The notes: generated by a model not told the origin, from the letters alone. A stretch of 52,371 bases of DNA from Pyrodictiaceae archaeon (GCA_027028845.1 JALVHV010000154.1:1-52371); one strand, 5' to 3'. Positions 18,385 to 27,776 are shown, numbered from the stretch's first letter. Translations and numbers: made by a program.

Positions 18385-18831
18385 ATGAGCGCTAAGCGCG
18401 ACGACGCGGTAAAGCTTCTATACGACTATGATTACCTACTTAAGCGTCTCTATGAGCGCTTACCAGCAAGAGGTGCTAAGGCGTCTCGGTTCGAGCTACC
18501 GAGGCTTATAGTGGAGCGTGTTGGCAACAAGACTATCATAAGGAACTTTAAGCAGATAGCAGATGTTATGCGACGCGATCCCAGAATCGTTATGAGGTAT
18601 CTGCTACGTGAACTAGGCGCGAGTGGCAACTACGATGAAGAGAACGGTATGCTTACCATTAACGTGAAGGTATCAACTGCTACTCTCAATAACTTGTTAC
18701 AAAGATTCGTAAAGACCTACGTGATATGCCCAACATGTGGGGCGCCGGATACAAGGCTTGAGAAGAGAGGAAAAGCGTGGGTACTAGTATGCGAGGCATG
18801 TGGCGCTGAACAACCAGTTCCGCCACTCTAG
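18385..18831 (+). CDS. Translation initiation factor aIF2 beta subunit
   Basis: RNFKQIADVMRRDPRIVMRYLLRELGASG and C-terminal CPTCGAPDT...CEACGA zinc ribbon. Confidence 0.93.
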   Translation: MSAKRDDAVKLLYDYDYLLKRLYERLPARGAKASRFELPRLIVERVGNKTIIRNFKQIADVMRRDPRIVMRYLLRELGASGNYDEENGMLTINVKVSTATLNNLLQRFVKTYVICPTCGAPDTRLEKRGKAWVLVCEACGAEQPVPPL

Positions 18832-18861
18832 GATAGCGCTATTTTTCGGTTAGGTAGATAA

Positions 18862-19728
18862 GTGAGTTCATTACTAAACTTATCTATAGGTGCTGGATAT
18901 TATCTAGATAAGACATTTACTAGAATGCTATATAGAGTACCTACCGAGGGGTTGCAAGGGGGCTGCTGGGAAGTACTTGGTGAAGCCATGGTGCTAGGAA
19001 TTTTCACTACGAAGCTGCTTAGGCGAAGAATAGATCCCGGGAGACTACCAGTCCACGTCGCTATTATACCTGATGGTAATAGGCGCTGGGCCCGTCAACA
19101 CGGGTTGCCTGTGTACATGGGGCATTATAGGGGCTATGAGGTTGCTAGGAGGACTCTTGATTATCTCTGGGATCTCGGGGTTGACTATGTTACTTTCTAT
19201 GCTCTTTCCCGGGAGAATTGTACCCGTAGGCCCCGGGACGAGCTAGCTGCTATTCATAAACTGTTGTCGCATGCTGTTGACGACTTGCTTGCTGATAAGA
19301 GGGTAAGGGAGGGACGTGTACGCGTATACTTCGTTGGGGATTTCTCGCTGCTACCAGACTGGCTCGTTGATAGGATTAACTACATCAACGAGGTCACTGC
19401 TAGTAACTCTCCCCACGTACTAGCAGTGGCTACGTGCTACGGTGGGAGATGGGAGATAGTAGATACTGTTAACAAGCTGCTTACTACACAGGCAATGAGC
19501 AGTGTTGATGAGAACGAGTTCAGGAAACTCATGCCCCTTGGCTGGCTCCCCGAGCCAGACCTCTTGATACGAACCGGAGGAGAGCTACGCCTCAGCGGGT
19601 TCCTCCTATACCACGTAGCATACACAGAGCTGTACTTCACTAGAAAGCTTTGGCCAGACTTCGACGAGGCAGAACTATACCGAGCAATCATTTCTTATCA
19701 GAAGCGCGAGAGGAGGTTTGGGCGATAA
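18862..19728 (+). CDS. uppS: Polyprenyl diphosphate synthase (cis-prenyltransferase)
   Basis: IPDGNRRWARQHGLPVYMGHYRGYEVA..., LLIRTGGELRLSGFLLYHVAYTELYF. Confidence 0.92.
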   Translation: MSSLLNLSIGAGYYLDKTFTRMLYRVPTEGLQGGCWEVLGEAMVLGIFTTKLLRRRIDPGRLPVHVAIIPDGNRRWARQHGLPVYMGHYRGYEVARRTLDYLWDLGVDYVTFYALSRENCTRRPRDELAAIHKLLSHAVDDLLADKRVREGRVRVYFVGDFSLLPDWLVDRINYINEVTASNSPHVLAVATCYGGRWEIVDTVNKLLTTQAMSSVDENEFRKLMPLGWLPEPDLLIRTGGELRLSGFLLYHVAYTELYFTRKLWPDFDEAELYRAIISYQKRERRFGR

Positions 19729-20788
19729 GCCTCTCAAGGGATTTGGCTCCTCTCCACACCACGGCTACCACAACAACCGATACTATCGCGTAAAGGCCGA
19801 ACCCGCTAGACGCGAGGGCCTGCATGAATTCTGATATAGACATAGTCTCCATTTGTTGAAGAGCAGAGGCAACTGTATCCAGTAGGACTACCGCCACGAT
19901 GACGAGGGTCAAGGCGACTATTTCGCGATAGAGTCTGAGCTTGCCAGAGACAAACTTGGAGGCTGCGTGACCCAGTATAGCTATGCTCGCAGAGAAGCCT
20001 ATGAGGCTTGTAACGTTACGGACAAGGCTTGCTAGTAGCTGGGGAGTCAACGTTGTATGAGAATGCAGCTGTGACACGATGAGCACTATTGCTATTAGTG
20101 CTGTAACGCCTGCTGTGGAGTAGGCTACTATGGTTACTGGTGTCTCTGTTAAGGCTTGTATTATTCTCTCTTCCATATCGAAGCCCCTAACCATCATAGC
20201 CAGGCCCGCGATTAAGAGACCGACAAGAATTGCTTGGCGAAGCATGCCTAGGAGGGCTAGGGAGGAGAATACTACGAGTACTATGCCGGGTACGCCGAGA
20301 AATAGGCGGGAGAAGCGAGGCTCCGTTAGCGCCTTCTGTATGTATCTTATGAGGAGCATATAGGTTTCCTCAACACCCCTATGCTGCTTTACTATTATTC
20401 GCCTAACAGCGATTATGGGTACTATGGAGGATATGGCTGGGAGAAGTGACTCGTCCTCCGAGCCATCAGTGACAACAACCACTCCATCCGGGTTGTACTC
20501 TGCTACTAGTTTTTCAAGCTGATTACGAGCCTCTATTACCGCGTCAACACCGCCAAGCTCGCTACCAGTAATTACTGCCGGCTCTGCATCGTAGCCCTTT
20601 AGCCTCATTTCATCAGCTATCTTTATTGCTGCAAAAAGCGTGTTAGCATCAGAGTCTTCGGGGTCGTAGAGAGCAAAACGGGTAGCCGCCTCTAGAACCG
20701 CTGCTCTACCAACTATGGGTGTCTTTATCCCTGCACGGCCAAGGTCATTGTCTATATCTATAGCTACTACTAGGACCCTCTTAGTCAT
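19688..20788 (-). CDS. DUF373 family membrane protein
   Basis: VLVVAIDIDNDLGRAGIKTPIVGR..., ITGSELGGVDAVIEARNQL, VVVTDGSEDESLLPAIS; C-terminal TM segments. Confidence 0.85.
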   Translation of the reverse strand: MTKRVLVVAIDIDNDLGRAGIKTPIVGRAAVLEAATRFALYDPEDSDANTLFAAIKIADEMRLKGYDAEPAVITGSELGGVDAVIEARNQLEKLVAEYNPDGVVVVTDGSEDESLLPAISSIVPIIAVRRIIVKQHRGVEETYMLLIRYIQKALTEPRFSRLFLGVPGIVLVVFSSLALLGMLRQAILVGLLIAGLAMMVRGFDMEERIIQALTETPVTIVAYSTAGVTALIAIVLIVSQLHSHTTLTPQLLASLVRNVTSLIGFSASIAILGHAASKFVSGKLRLYREIVALTLVIVAVVLLDTVASALQQMETMSISEFMQALASSGFGLYAIVSVVVVAVVWRGAKSLERLIAQTSSRASDKK

Positions 20789-21687
20789 TCTGATTCTTCC
20801 TCGAGTTCATCGGGGCTCGTAGCATAGAGTAGCCGCAGTTCCTCGAGAGTTAATGGCTCACCCTTCTTTAGTTTCTCCTCTATCCTACGCTTCTTCTCCT
20901 CATAGATTTGAAGGGCTTTCTCCTTCTCTTGGCCGAGCCGAAGCTCCTTGAGCCTCTCGCTAAGCTCTCTGAGCTCCTGCACCTTTCTATTTATCTCCTC
21001 TCGTAGCGCCTCTATCTTCGCTGACAAGTCTTCAAGCTGCTTAGTTATGTTATCTATTTGTGGACTAATCTCGTCTAGCTGAGAACGTAGTGCACTAATT
21101 CTCTCATCAAGCTTGCTTATCCTCTCACTAACGCTCCTTATCTCCTGGCCTATGCTCCTAATCTGGAGCCTCAGGCCATAAAGCTCGGCGCGTTTCTCTG
21201 TGAGTTCTTGCAGGTACTTCCTAGCCTCCATCGCTTTCTGGAGAAGGGCTTCGAGACGAACTATTTCATCTATTATCTCCTTCTCTTCTTCTGGCGTGAG
21301 AACGCTAGTTTGTTGACGCCATTCGAGCTCTTCTATTCTTCTACGGATAGCATTAATGCTCTTTCTAGCCAGAGGCCTATACTCAGCCGCAACTCGTTTC
21401 TGCTCCTCTATCTCGTTTACAACGCTTCTAAGTTTCTCGAGTATTTCGCGACGCTGCTGCCTAAGGCTTCTCACCTGCTCAACAAGCTTCTTTCTTTCCT
21501 CACGGAGCTTCTTTATCTCCTCACGGAGCTGCCTAGCCCTCTCTATTAACTTTCTTCTCTGTTGACGCAGCCTACGAGCATCATCTATTAGGGCGTAGCG
21601 TTGCTCTTTAAGCCTCTTTATCTCCTCACGGAGCTGTGTCATCTTGTCAAGTATCTCTTTCTCTTCTATCTCGACGGGCTTGCTCAA
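20785..21687 (-). CDS. Coiled-coil protein (archaeal COG1340-like)
   Basis: Continuous charged heptads over 300 aa; ATGA overlap with the DUF373 gene. Confidence 0.75.
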   Translation of the reverse strand: MSKPVEIEEKEILDKMTQLREEIKRLKEQRYALIDDARRLRQQRRKLIERARQLREEIKKLREERKKLVEQVRSLRQQRREILEKLRSVVNEIEEQKRVAAEYRPLARKSINAIRRRIEELEWRQQTSVLTPEEEKEIIDEIVRLEALLQKAMEARKYLQELTEKRAELYGLRLQIRSIGQEIRSVSERISKLDERISALRSQLDEISPQIDNITKQLEDLSAKIEALREEINRKVQELRELSERLKELRLGQEKEKALQIYEEKKRRIEEKLKKGEPLTLEELRLLYATSPDELEEESE

Positions 21688-21784
21688 GGTATTCCAACCC
21701 GGTTATTGCTAGGGGGTTAGGCTAGGCGGCCTACTAGCTACGCATCTCTTGGGCCGTGAGATGCTTAGTTGTTACTGGGTCTAT

Positions 21785-22222
21785 TTATCCCTCTTCTCTC
21801 CTACTTAGCATGTAGAGTTTTCTACGAAGAGTTGTTGACCGCGACCCAGCTAGTACCTCGAGAACTATGTCTTGGAGCTCGTCCTTGCTAAGGCTAAGAG
21901 AGAGATCGTGGAATCTTCTCTGCCTGACAGCGATCTCCACCGCTACTAGGTGGTAGCAAGGCATTGCTGTCTCGCCATTTACTACGCGTATGGTGAAGTG
22001 AGGACAACTGCAATAAGTTCCTCGTATTACTAGATAGTCGCTCTCTCTGCCCATTACTACCCATAGCTCGAGAGGGGCTTGCGAGATCTTGATAACCTTG
22101 AGTTCTCCTACAACACTTTTAGCGGAGGATGGCGGCACCTCACTCATTTTCAGTATATTCTCTCTTAGCACCCGTAAGATCGAATTCCTTACAGGGCGGG
22201 GTTCTTTTTCGTTCTCCTGCAT
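21785..22222 (-). CDS. SWIM zinc-finger domain protein
   Basis: CSCPHFTIRVVNGETAMPCYHLVAV = CxCx(n)CxH SWIM motif. Confidence 0.75.
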   Translation of the reverse strand: MQENEKEPRPVRNSILRVLRENILKMSEVPPSSAKSVVGELKVIKISQAPLELWVVMGRESDYLVIRGTYCSCPHFTIRVVNGETAMPCYHLVAVEIAVRQRRFHDLSLSLSKDELQDIVLEVLAGSRSTTLRRKLYMLSRREEG

Positions 22223-22974
22223 CTGAGTATCCTCGCCTCATCACTATAGCCAACTACTACTTGGTTGACGAGGCCGCCAAAAAACCCGTGCTCGATTACC
22301 CCGGGCACCTTCTTAAGTTCCTCTATGAAGTCCTTAAGAGAGTATGTATCCCAGGGCCATGAATCTATTATCAAGCCATAGTTATCGCTTATTGCTGGAC
22401 CGTCCCTACACCTGCACTCATCTCTAAGAGACGCTCTTACTCCCATTGACTCAAGAACGGCTAGCACGGCATCAGCTGCGATAGGAACAACTTCTATTGG
22501 TAAAGGCTTATTGTGCTCTCCCAGCCTGTGCGCTAGCTTGGATTCATCAATAACTATGACAACATCTCGGCTATTGTAGGCTAATATCTTCTCTCTTGTA
22601 AGTGCAGCGCCTCTTCCCTTTATGATACCGCAGTCCCCCTTCTCACTAATTGCTACTTCATCGGCTCCATCAAAGTACAAGTCTAGGCCATTCCTTGGTG
22701 GATAAAGACTCGGCTTAAGGCCGAGGCGGCGCAGGGTGAAGAATGTGTCAAGGCTTGAAACATAGATGTCTTTTTCCATTAATAGCTGCTTATGCTTCTC
22801 ATCGGAGAGCAAGTACTCGAGGACAAGCTTAACTGTTGATCCGGTCCCAACGCCGAGACGGCTTAGCCTTGGCAAGCGCTCAGCTATTAGTGTGGCTGCC
22901 TTCTGGGCAGCTATTTGTTTAGCTTTGCTCGGTGCAGTCAAGGACTCTGCCCCGTAAATCATACCACGTGGCAT
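22189..22974 (-). CDS. rpiA: Ribose-5-phosphate isomerase A
   Basis: LGVGTGSTVKLVLEYL, DLYFDGADEV, KGRGAALTREKI, VVIDESKL. Confidence 0.93.
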   Translation of the reverse strand: MPRGMIYGAESLTAPSKAKQIAAQKAATLIAERLPRLSRLGVGTGSTVKLVLEYLLSDEKHKQLLMEKDIYVSSLDTFFTLRRLGLKPSLYPPRNGLDLYFDGADEVAISEKGDCGIIKGRGAALTREKILAYNSRDVVIVIDESKLAHRLGEHNKPLPIEVVPIAADAVLAVLESMGVRASLRDECRCRDGPAISDNYGLIIDSWPWDTYSLKDFIEELKKVPGVIEHGFFGGLVNQVVVGYSDEARILRCRRTKKNPAL

Positions 22975-24244
22975 CTATTATTTCGGCATCGCACCATTCA
23001 CCAGGCCTAGCGCTATGCTCGGGGAGAATTACTGGCATGTAATTAAATAGTTTCGCATCGAGTCCTCCTCTTTCACCGCGTGAGACAACCAGGACTCTGG
23101 CACGTGACCCTATGTAGCGTTTGTGCTCCTCTAGCCCGATACGCATAATTACTTTGCCAAGTATCTTTGAGCGCTGCTTCTTTACAGGATCCGGTACCTG
23201 TGGGAGTCCTGCTGCTACTGTCCGGGGCCTAGGAGTATACTGGGCTAGGTGTACACGCTCAAACCTAAGCTCCTCTACGAGTCTCACGGTGTTCATGAAT
23301 GCTTCTTCGTCCTCGCCTGGATGTCCAACTATTATATCAGTGGCTATCATGACCCCGGGTACCTTTGCCCTGATTTCTCTCACTATGGATTTGTACTCGT
23401 CCACGCTATATCTCCGCTTCATTATCCTTAGTACATTGTCGTCGCCGCTTTGTACTGGTAGATGGACAAACTTGAAGAACCGGGGGTGACGAAGAGCCTC
23501 TATGAAATCGTCAATAATAGGCTCGACTTGGTCAGGGCTCATCATGCCTATTCTTACCATGAAGTTGCCAGGTAGCTCTGCTATCTCGTGCATTAGCTCT
23601 GGTAATAGTCTTCGCCCAGCGATATCAATCCCATAAACTGCTACGTCTTGGCCAGTGAGCCTAATCTCTACAACACCTCTTCTCACTAGTTGCCTTATAA
23701 GCTCGATTACTTGGTCCATCGGCCTACTGTATACACGGCGTCTAGCAAGCTTCGTTATACAGAAGGAACAATCGCCTAGACAGCCGTCGGCGAGCGGTAT
23801 CTCTGCTATACGTCCCCTCTGCATGGCCCTCGGGTCTGGCGTAAAGAGGGTCTTCGGAGTACTTGGCTCCTCTAATAAGTCGATACCTTTCGCTATGGCC
23901 TCGACTACGCGGTGAGCATTGTATGTCGATACTAGTACTGCATGCGGAGCCAGCTTCTTAACTTTATATGGCTGCGCTGTCGCCATGCATCCCGCAACTA
24001 TTAATTTCTTACCATGTCTCTCCACGTAATCGCTGAGTACGCGTATTCTCTTGGTCATCTTTTCCTCTGTATCTAGGCGAACAGTGCAAGTATTTATAAT
24101 AACCACATCGGCTTTTTCAAGCTCATTAACTACCTCGTAGCCATGCTTTGCCAGTGCTGTCTTCATAAGGGCTGTATCAGCGAAGTTAAGAGCACACCCA
24201 TATGTCTCTATGTACACTCTTTCCTTAATGCTCATGCATAGCAC
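22919..24244 (-). CDS. MiaB-like tRNA methylthiotransferase (archaeal e-MtaB type, t6A37)
   Basis: YIETYGCALNFADT, IINTCTVR, DGCLGDCSFCITKLARR radical-SAM CxxxCxxC, C-terminal TRAM-like region. Confidence 0.92.
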   Translation of the reverse strand: MLCMSIKERVYIETYGCALNFADTALMKTALAKHGYEVVNELEKADVVIINTCTVRLDTEEKMTKRIRVLSDYVERHGKKLIVAGCMATAQPYKVKKLAPHAVLVSTYNAHRVVEAIAKGIDLLEEPSTPKTLFTPDPRAMQRGRIAEIPLADGCLGDCSFCITKLARRRVYSRPMDQVIELIRQLVRRGVVEIRLTGQDVAVYGIDIAGRRLLPELMHEIAELPGNFMVRIGMMSPDQVEPIIDDFIEALRHPRFFKFVHLPVQSGDDNVLRIMKRRYSVDEYKSIVREIRAKVPGVMIATDIIVGHPGEDEEAFMNTVRLVEELRFERVHLAQYTPRPRTVAAGLPQVPDPVKKQRSKILGKVIMRIGLEEHKRYIGSRARVLVVSRGERGGLDAKLFNYMPVILPEHSARPGEWCDAEIIDATWYDLRGRVLDCTEQS

Positions 24245-24278
24245 CCGGCCACGATGACACTAATCCTTATCTTCCTCC

Positions 24279-24908
24279 ATGCCTTCGGTTATTCTCGGGG
24301 ATAAAGTGAAGCATGAACACATTATCTTGTACCTTGCACTACTCCTTGTTTTAGCTATTATAGCTACGAGCCTTATTTACTTTAACATGCGTAGACATAG
24401 GGCTGCATCATTGCCTTTACTAACTATCGTGGAAAACAAACCTAAGCTGATAAACATAGACTCGCCAACAATAAGGAATGGATCATTAATACCTGTTCGT
24501 TACACATGCGATGGAGCAGCCATTTCGCCACCCCTAATAATAAGTAATATACCTCCTAATGTACGGGAACTAGTACTGGTAATGTATGACCCAGATGCAC
24601 CTGGAGGCGTATTTTATCACTGGCTCCTCTACGATATACCAGCCTCAGCAAAGGTGATTATACCAGAGGCGCTACCACCTTTACCAATAATTAAGAGCCT
24701 TGGAGCCCAGGGAGTAAATAGCTATGGCAGAATAGGGTACGGGCCGCCTTGTCCACCACGTGGGAGTAAACATCGCTACGTATTCCTAGTATTAGGACTT
24801 GACGCGGAAATACAGCTCCCGCCGGCCATGAAACCCAAAGAGCTTTTCAAAGCCATAGCAGGACATGTTGTAACCTATGGCGTTCTCTACGGTGTTTATG
24901 AGCGTTAG
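24279..24908 (+). CDS. PEBP / YbhB-YbcL family protein with N-terminal TM anchor
   Basis: IPVRYTCDGAAISPPLIISNIPPNVRELVLVMYDPDAPGG.FYHWLLYDIP...YGPPCPPRGSKHRYVF. Confidence 0.92.
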   Translation: MPSVILGDKVKHEHIILYLALLLVLAIIATSLIYFNMRRHRAASLPLLTIVENKPKLINIDSPTIRNGSLIPVRYTCDGAAISPPLIISNIPPNVRELVLVMYDPDAPGGVFYHWLLYDIPASAKVIIPEALPPLPIIKSLGAQGVNSYGRIGYGPPCPPRGSKHRYVFLVLGLDAEIQLPPAMKPKELFKAIAGHVVTYGVLYGVYER

Positions 24909-25228
24909 CCTCCAGAAGCAGGCGGTAATATCACTAGTTCATCTCCATCTTTTACCTCTGCGCTGAGACTAGTTTCCTTTCCATTTAAGACGAATAGTAC
25001 ATCAAGTCCTCTTCTTGATAAATCTTCAACCAGTTTTCCTAGGCGAGGATACTTCTCGAACAAGTGCTTCAATACATCACTTAGTTTTACACCCTCGTCA
25101 ATTTCGAGGATTAGCTCGCTTGCACCACCTACTGCCTCCCTTAGCAGCGATACAAGCTTTACTCGTATACGTGGCATAGCATCGCTACCCCACACTATCC
25201 CGTGTAGGTATACTTGGTGGAATAACAC
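24905..25228 (-). CDS. MoaD/ThiS/SAMP-like ubiquitin-fold protein ending in GG
   Basis: MPRIRVKLVSLLREAVG...FVLNGKETSLSAEVKDGDELVILPPASGG; true start likely the internal Met. Confidence 0.88.
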   Translation of the reverse strand: MLFHQVYLHGIVWGSDAMPRIRVKLVSLLREAVGGASELILEIDEGVKLSDVLKHLFEKYPRLGKLVEDLSRRGLDVLFVLNGKETSLSAEVKDGDELVILPPASGG

Positions 25229-25252
25229 GCTTTATTAAGTAACGCAGCTAGC

Positions 25253-25603
25253 CTAGGAGAAGACGATAAGAGGCCTTCGTTGAATAATAGCTAGTCCTAT
25301 CTTTCGCCGTGCACTGTAGAGCAGACGCCACAAAGCACCCCTTGACACACCCATTAACTTGGCAGCCTCTTCTTGTGTCCGTCCCTCAAGATATACTAGG
25401 CGATAGGCCTCAACCTCTTCCGGGTATAGTATAACAGGTTCCTTCTCCGAGACACTGCTAGAGTCATTACCCACTGGGACGAACACGGTCTCTCTACCGC
25501 TCATAGGAGGAAGCCATGGAGGTTTCTCAGCTATCCAGCATCCGCGTCTCTGCCGCATGCGGCGACGACGAGGCAAGATACTCAGCCTTGCAGGAACAAA
25601 CAA
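25253..25603 (-). CDS. DUF134-family HTH regulator (sigma-70 region 4-like)
   Basis: LYPEEVEAYRLVYLEGRTQEEAAKLMGVSRGALWRLLYSARRKI. Confidence 0.75.
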   Translation of the reverse strand: MFVPARLSILPRRRRMRQRRGCWIAEKPPWLPPMSGRETVFVPVGNDSSSVSEKEPVILYPEEVEAYRLVYLEGRTQEEAAKLMGVSRGALWRLLYSARRKIGLAIIQRRPLIVFS

Positions 25604-25624
25604 GGATCTCTAGGCAGGCTTTAT

Positions 25625-25690
25625 CAGTTTTTCTTGCAAATCTAAAAGCATGAAGTAATGAGCTGCTCATCGAAAAACTGGTTGATGAGC
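25625..25690 (-). promoter_or_regulatory. H-type pseudoknot candidate / inverted-repeat operator cluster upstream of the DUF134 gene
   Basis: Minus strand: GCTCATC-AAC-CAGTTTTTC-GATGAGC-31 nt-GAAAAACTG; two perfect interleaved stems of 7 and 9 bp. Confidence 0.5.
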
Positions 25691-25950
25691 TAGGGAGGGG
25701 ATCGTTTACTTAGTATTCTTTTGAGCTCCTCTATTCTTGCCTCAACCTCTTCTAGTTCCTCTTTTATGCTTTTGAGCTCGTCCTCTAGATACTTCTTATA
25801 CTGTTCTAGGAATTGTAGCTCATCCTCTGGGCTCGGCGGATAGTATGGCGGATAATATGGTGGTAGAAGTGGTGGATAGGGATAGTATACTGGTATGTAG
25901 AGTGTAGGTGGCCATCTTAGCCTTCTAGGCCACCATTGGGCGTAGTACAT
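25690..25950 (-). CDS. Y/P-rich protein with C-terminal coiled coil (DUF5320-like C-terminal half)
   Basis: MYYAQWWPRRLRWPP...YYPPYYPPSPEDELQFLEQYKKYLEDELKSIKEELEEVEARIEELKRIL; ATG at 25950 after the upstream ORF stops at 25970, so shorter than the listed 25690..26106. Confidence 0.6.
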   Translation of the reverse strand: MYYAQWWPRRLRWPPTLYIPVYYPYPPLLPPYYPPYYPPSPEDELQFLEQYKKYLEDELKSIKEELEEVEARIEELKRILSKRSPP

Positions 25951-25969
25951 TGTTTCACCACTCAGCGGG

Positions 25970-26221
25970 TCACCAATATGGCGGGTATACCGGGTAGTAA
26001 GGGTAGCGAGGCCAGTACGGGTAATAGGGTACTGGGTACCGATATAGGCCCCAGTAAATCCAGCCAGGTATGCCGTAAAGCCGCCAGCAAGCGCCTCGTC
26101 CTCCAAATAGCCATCCTGGTCTTAGCCATGGCGGTAGGTAGCTGAATGGACCATTTCCTGGCCAGGGTCCACTCCATCCCGCTCTCCATCCCCAGCCTTT
26201 ACCTCTCCAGCCCCATGCCAT
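25970..26221 (-). CDS. G/W/Y/P-rich protein (DUF5320-like N-terminal half)
   Basis: MAWGWRGKGWGWRAGWSGPWPGNGPFSYLPPW...GRGACWRLYG...; same strand, directly upstream of the coiled-coil ORF. Confidence 0.55.
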   Translation of the reverse strand: MAWGWRGKGWGWRAGWSGPWPGNGPFSYLPPWLRPGWLFGGRGACWRLYGIPGWIYWGLYRYPVPYYPYWPRYPYYPVYPPYW

Positions 26222-26315
26222 GCATTATCACCTCTCTCCTCGTCTCCATCCCTAGTAGTACTAAGAACAGGGGCCAATAAGGTTTGTGCGATATTATGGA
26301 ACAGAATATAGAGAC

Positions 26316-27155
26316 TTATTTACAAGCGAAAATGTGTACAGGTGATCGCTTGGCAACATACTCTAACACGCTACCCGGTTTACCACCGATAACGACGAGT
26401 CCTACCTTCATCTTATCTACGAGCTCAACAATAACCTTATGAGGACGCCCACTAAGAACCTCGTACCGCACAGAAACATCGCCACTGATGGAGCGGGCTA
26501 GCCTAGCTAATCGCTCCTTCGCATAAGAGGGGTCCTCGCCATCCTCTACTACATGAACCATTACTAGCTCTCCCTTGCTTCGCTTGGCAAGCTCTACGCC
26601 ACATGAAAGAACAGAGTCGAGATACTCATCGAACTCCACGGCCGCAAGGATCGGTAAACCTGAGAAGGGGTTTGGCGGCATCGCTAGCTCAACCTTTTCT
26701 CCTTTCCTGCGCTTATAAGGCTTAGAGACCAGAACAGACCTAGTTGTTACACGGAGGAGTTCTTCAACAGTACTACCCATTAATAGCTCCCTGAGCCAGC
26801 CATGCCCCCTAGATGCAACAACAATATAGTCAACACTAAGCTTCTCTGCCTCTTCTGCAAGCTTCTTAGCAGGAACAGCTGGCCCAAGGACCTTGAAATC
26901 TACTAGAAAGCCCTCTGACTCAAGAAATCGCGAATATTCCTCTAGCTTCTCCAATGCTTCTCTCCTTAGCTCTGATAATAACTTATCAACAGCGAATCCA
27001 GCTACATGCTCTACAAGCTCAAGCGGAATCACATAAACAAGGCTAAGCCTCTTAGTCTCGATACTCTTAAGGCTTACAAGCCACTTGATAAGGCTATCAC
27101 TTACCTTAGATAAGTCAACACCTACAAGGGCATGCTCAAACAATAACTCTAGCAC
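26316..27155 (-). CDS. Tandem universal stress protein (UspA) domain protein
   Basis: Two Usp repeats: HALVGVDLSKVSDSLIKWL...DYIVVASRGHGWLRELLMGSTVEELLR and ILAAVEFDEYLDSVLSCGVEL...GLVVIGGKPGSVLEYVAKRSPVHIF. Confidence 0.9.
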   Translation of the reverse strand: MLELLFEHALVGVDLSKVSDSLIKWLVSLKSIETKRLSLVYVIPLELVEHVAGFAVDKLLSELRREALEKLEEYSRFLESEGFLVDFKVLGPAVPAKKLAEEAEKLSVDYIVVASRGHGWLRELLMGSTVEELLRVTTRSVLVSKPYKRRKGEKVELAMPPNPFSGLPILAAVEFDEYLDSVLSCGVELAKRSKGELVMVHVVEDGEDPSYAKERLARLARSISGDVSVRYEVLSGRPHKVIVELVDKMKVGLVVIGGKPGSVLEYVAKRSPVHIFACK

Positions 27156-27247
27156 CTAGTTTCCTAGTAAGGCCTTAGACAAGAAAATAGTATTCGGCCT
27201 ACAATGCTAAGTGAGAGAAGCAAGTTAACAATACAGAGGAATTATTG

Positions 27248-27334
27248 TGGCGCCGGGGGCGGGATTTGAACCCGCGCGGCCGTGCGGCCACCGGCTCTCA
27301 AGGCCGGCCCCTTAGACCGCTCGGGCACCCCGGC
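27248..27334 (-). tRNA. tRNA-Ser (anticodon UGA), class II long variable arm, CCA encoded
   Basis: Minus strand GCCGGGGTGCCCGAGCGGTCTAAGGGGCCGGCCTTGAGAGCCGGTGGCCGCACGGCCGCGCGGGTTCAAATCCCGCCCCCGGCGCCA; 7-bp acceptor, loop CTTGAGA; TATA-like ATTATATGG about 25 nt upstream. Confidence 0.96.
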
Positions 27335-27467
27335 GCCCAGGAGAAGCCGCTGACCCATATAATAGTGGAGCAATGGATAGGTTGTAAATAAGACTCACTC
27401 ATATGAAGGGGCTAAAACATGGTACTATTCTATTCACTATTCTTCTGTAGCTATAGTACTTACTTAG

Positions 27468-27776
27468 TTACCTAAGCCTTATTTCTATGTAGACGTCCTC
27501 GGGTACACGAACTCTCATTATTTGTCTCATAACTCTTTCATCAGCATCTACTATAACTAGCCTTTTATGTATTCTTAGCTCCCACTTATCCCACTTTTTG
27601 GATCCTTCGCCATGGGGTAATCTTAGTGTCGGTACTATAAGGCGCTTTGTAGGAAGCGGAATCGGGCCTCTCATCCTAACGCCTGCTTTCTGAGCTATCT
27701 TCTTTATCTGGTCTACAACCATGTTTAAGTTATCAACGTTTGTGCTCCATAGCCTTATCTCTGCACGCTGCACCAT
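27468..27776 (-). CDS. rps10: 30S ribosomal protein S10
   Basis: [24 protein letters not shown]...[39 protein letters not shown]; start set to the internal ATG ([10 protein letters not shown]) from RBS/TATA geometry. Confidence 0.95.
   Translation of the reverse strand: MVQRAEIRLWSTNVDNLNMVVDQIKKIAQKAGVRMRGPIPLPTKRLIVPTLRLPHGEGSKKWDKWELRIHKRLVIVDADERVMRQIMRVRVPEDVYIEIRLR

Noticed and set aside
25624-25675. Minus-strand C/D sRNA reading (TCGATGA ... CTGA)
   Set aside because: C box has two mismatches, no D'/C' pair; the CTGA is part of the 9-bp stem
25962-26189. Third overlapping frame in the DUF5320-like region
   Set aside because: Lower-complexity bias better explained by the W/Y/P-rich frames; no coiled-coil or motif
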